The notes beneath the pieces are model-generated. The model saw nothing but the letters and a program-made list of their open reading frames with translations. It did no database searches and was not told the DNA's origin. Positions 12,313 to 13,169 of a DNA stretch of 13,169 nt are shown here, in pieces. Location of the stretch: NCBI GenBank assembly GCA_043818095.1, contig JBDRGD010000016.1, forward strand, positions 1-13,169, given 5' to 3'. Positions within the stretch are counted from its first letter, which is position 1. Every line of letters begins with the position of its first letter. Source of the DNA: JBDRGD01 sp043818095. GTDB taxonomy: Bacteria > Chloroflexota > Dehalococcoidia > Dehalococcoidales > RBG-16-60-22. A program made the translations under genes and the position numbers.

Positions 12313-13169
12313 TTCTTGTCCTCCTTTTTGCTCTTGCCCGGCTTTTTCTTCGGCTGGTTTTCCGCGGCAATCTCCGTGAGCCGGGACAGCGTTTTCCGGG
12401 TCAGCAGCAGCTGCCGGATGGAATCCCGGTTGTGCCCGTGATTGAGCGCGTCCCGCATCCGTTCCGCGTCCGCGCCCGCGCCCTGGCACATTCTCTCGAT
12501 TTCCGCGTCGATGTCCGCATCCTCTATCTCTATCTTCTCGTCATCCGCAAGCTTGCCCAGCACCAGGGAGTTGACCACCATTTTCTCCGCCGTCGGGCGC
12601 AGTTCCTCGCGGAGCTCCTCGCGGGTCTTCTTCATGTTCTTCAGGTACTCTTCCAGCGCCTTTTCGTCCATCTGCATGCGCCGGGTCTGGTCCTCGAACA
12701 GGCGGTCAATCTCGGCTTCCACCATCACCGGGGGATAGGAGACCTGCGCCTGAGCCGCCACCGCTTCGACCGCCTCGTTCTCCATCTCCTGGCGGGCCCG
12801 CGCCTCCGCCCTTTCCTGGAGGCCGGATTTCGCCTTTTCCCGCAGTTCCGCCAGCGTCTTGAATTCGGCGTCGACCTGCCGGGCGAGAGCATCGTCCGCC
12901 TCGGGCAGCTTTTCGCCCTTAATTTCGGTGACGGTCACCTTGAAAGCGACCTCCCTGGCCGCCCATTCTTTCTTAGGATAGTCTTCCGGCACCGTCAGCT
13001 TGAATTCTTTAGGTGCCCCCTTAGTCATGCCGACAAGCTGCTCCGGGAAACCATTCAGGGGCGCCGCCGCGTTCTCCATGACGAAGTACTGGACGCTCTT
13101 CTGTTTGATGAAGGACTCCCCGGCGCTGTCGCCGGACACGTCCAGCACCAGCAAATCGCCGAAGGCAAC
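12309..13169 (-). CDS. tig: Trigger factor, C-terminal part (cut by window edge)
   Basis: Ribosome-associated chaperone and peptidyl-prolyl isomerase. The frame enters open at the right edge (VAFGDLLVLDV...), so the true start and the N-terminal ribosome-binding domain lie outside. Visible are the FKBP-like PPIase domain (FPEQLVGMTKGAPKEFKLTV, EDYPKKEWAAREVAFKVTVT, EIKGEKLPEADDALARQV) and the helical C-terminal chaperone arms (ELREKAKSGLQERAEARARQ, PPVMVEAEIDRLFEDQTRRM, KKTREELREELRPTAEKMVV). The tail is lysine-rich (KKKPGKSKKEDKK). The PPIase part is divergent: the usual aromatic-rich FKBP active-site pattern is weak, so isomerase activity is uncertain, as in many trigger factors. Its TGA overlaps the clpP start by four bases. 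The tig-clpP order is widespread in bacteria and pairs folding with degradation. Confidence 0.95.
   Translation of the reverse strand, partial: VAFGDLLVLDVSGDSAGESFIKQKSVQYFVMENAAAPLNGFPEQLVGMTKGAPKEFKLTVPEDYPKKEWAAREVAFKVTVTEIKGEKLPEADDALARQVDAEFKTLAELREKAKSGLQERAEARARQEMENEAVEAVAAQAQVSYPPVMVEAEIDRLFEDQTRRMQMDEKALEEYLKNMKKTREELREELRPTAEKMVVNSLVLGKLADDEKIEIEDADIDAEIERMCQGAGADAERMRDALNHGHNRDSIRQLLLTRKTLSRLTEIAAENQPKKKPGKSKKEDKK

Noticed and set aside
11638..12441. A 267-codon plus-strand frame across clpP.
   Set aside because: Antisense to clpP with intact catalytic triad; low-complexity shadow composition.

Overview
The window looks like bacterial chromosome from a member of the Chloroflexota, probably Dehalococcoidia or a close relative. 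This is an inference. It rests on the core gene order dprA-topA-xer-M24 peptidase-efp followed by a PHP gene and an orphan formyltransferase, on strong Shine-Dalgarno sites with frequent TTG and GTG starts, on CCA-encoding tRNA genes, and on a dispersed GTCATTGCGAG hairpin repeat. No marker in the window proves the lineage.

The left third (1 to about 3640) is visibly more AT-rich than the rest and reads as an accessory region. It opens with the 5' part of an archaeal-type phosphoenolpyruvate carboxylase on the minus strand, running off the left edge. Facing away from it, across a roughly 150-base divergent promoter region that holds a 32-base nested palindrome, is a short plus-strand cluster: a winged-helix regulator, a two-CBS-domain protein, a free-standing Lrp/AsnC-type ligand-binding domain, and a minimal zincin metallopeptidase, with tight spacing or overlap. 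An arrestin-fold (Spo0M-like) protein follows under its own strong ribosome binding site. The next 730 bases hold only gene debris: a coiled-coil/helix-turn-helix fragment on the minus strand and the last ~90 codons of a phage-type tyrosine integrase that stop 68 bases short of a tRNA gene. This suggests an old integration boundary.

Two serine tRNA genes follow, tRNA-Ser(CGA) and tRNA-Ser(GGA). A small 2TM-domain membrane protein on the minus strand is convergent with them. Its promoter region is shared back to back with that of the next operon.

From about 4289 to 11538 lies a GC-rich, tightly packed plus-strand operon: dprA, topA, a XerC/D-type recombinase, an M24B Xaa-Pro peptidase, efp, a PHP-domain phosphoesterase and a formyltransferase-fold protein. 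Neighbouring genes overlap or lie within 13 bases of each other. The 5' end of dprA carries an apparent one-base insertion that separates the natural start from the rest of the reading frame. The operon meets the convergent tig-clpP operon (minus strand, trigger factor cut by the right edge) at a long imperfect hairpin repeat that may also end transcription in both directions.

No clear new multi-gene defence or biosynthetic system is visible. The points most worth a second look are the archaeal-type PEP carboxylase with its divergent palindrome, the small regulator/CBS/RAM/zincin cluster, the dprA frame break, the unusual EF-P tip loop and the integrase debris beside tRNA-Ser.
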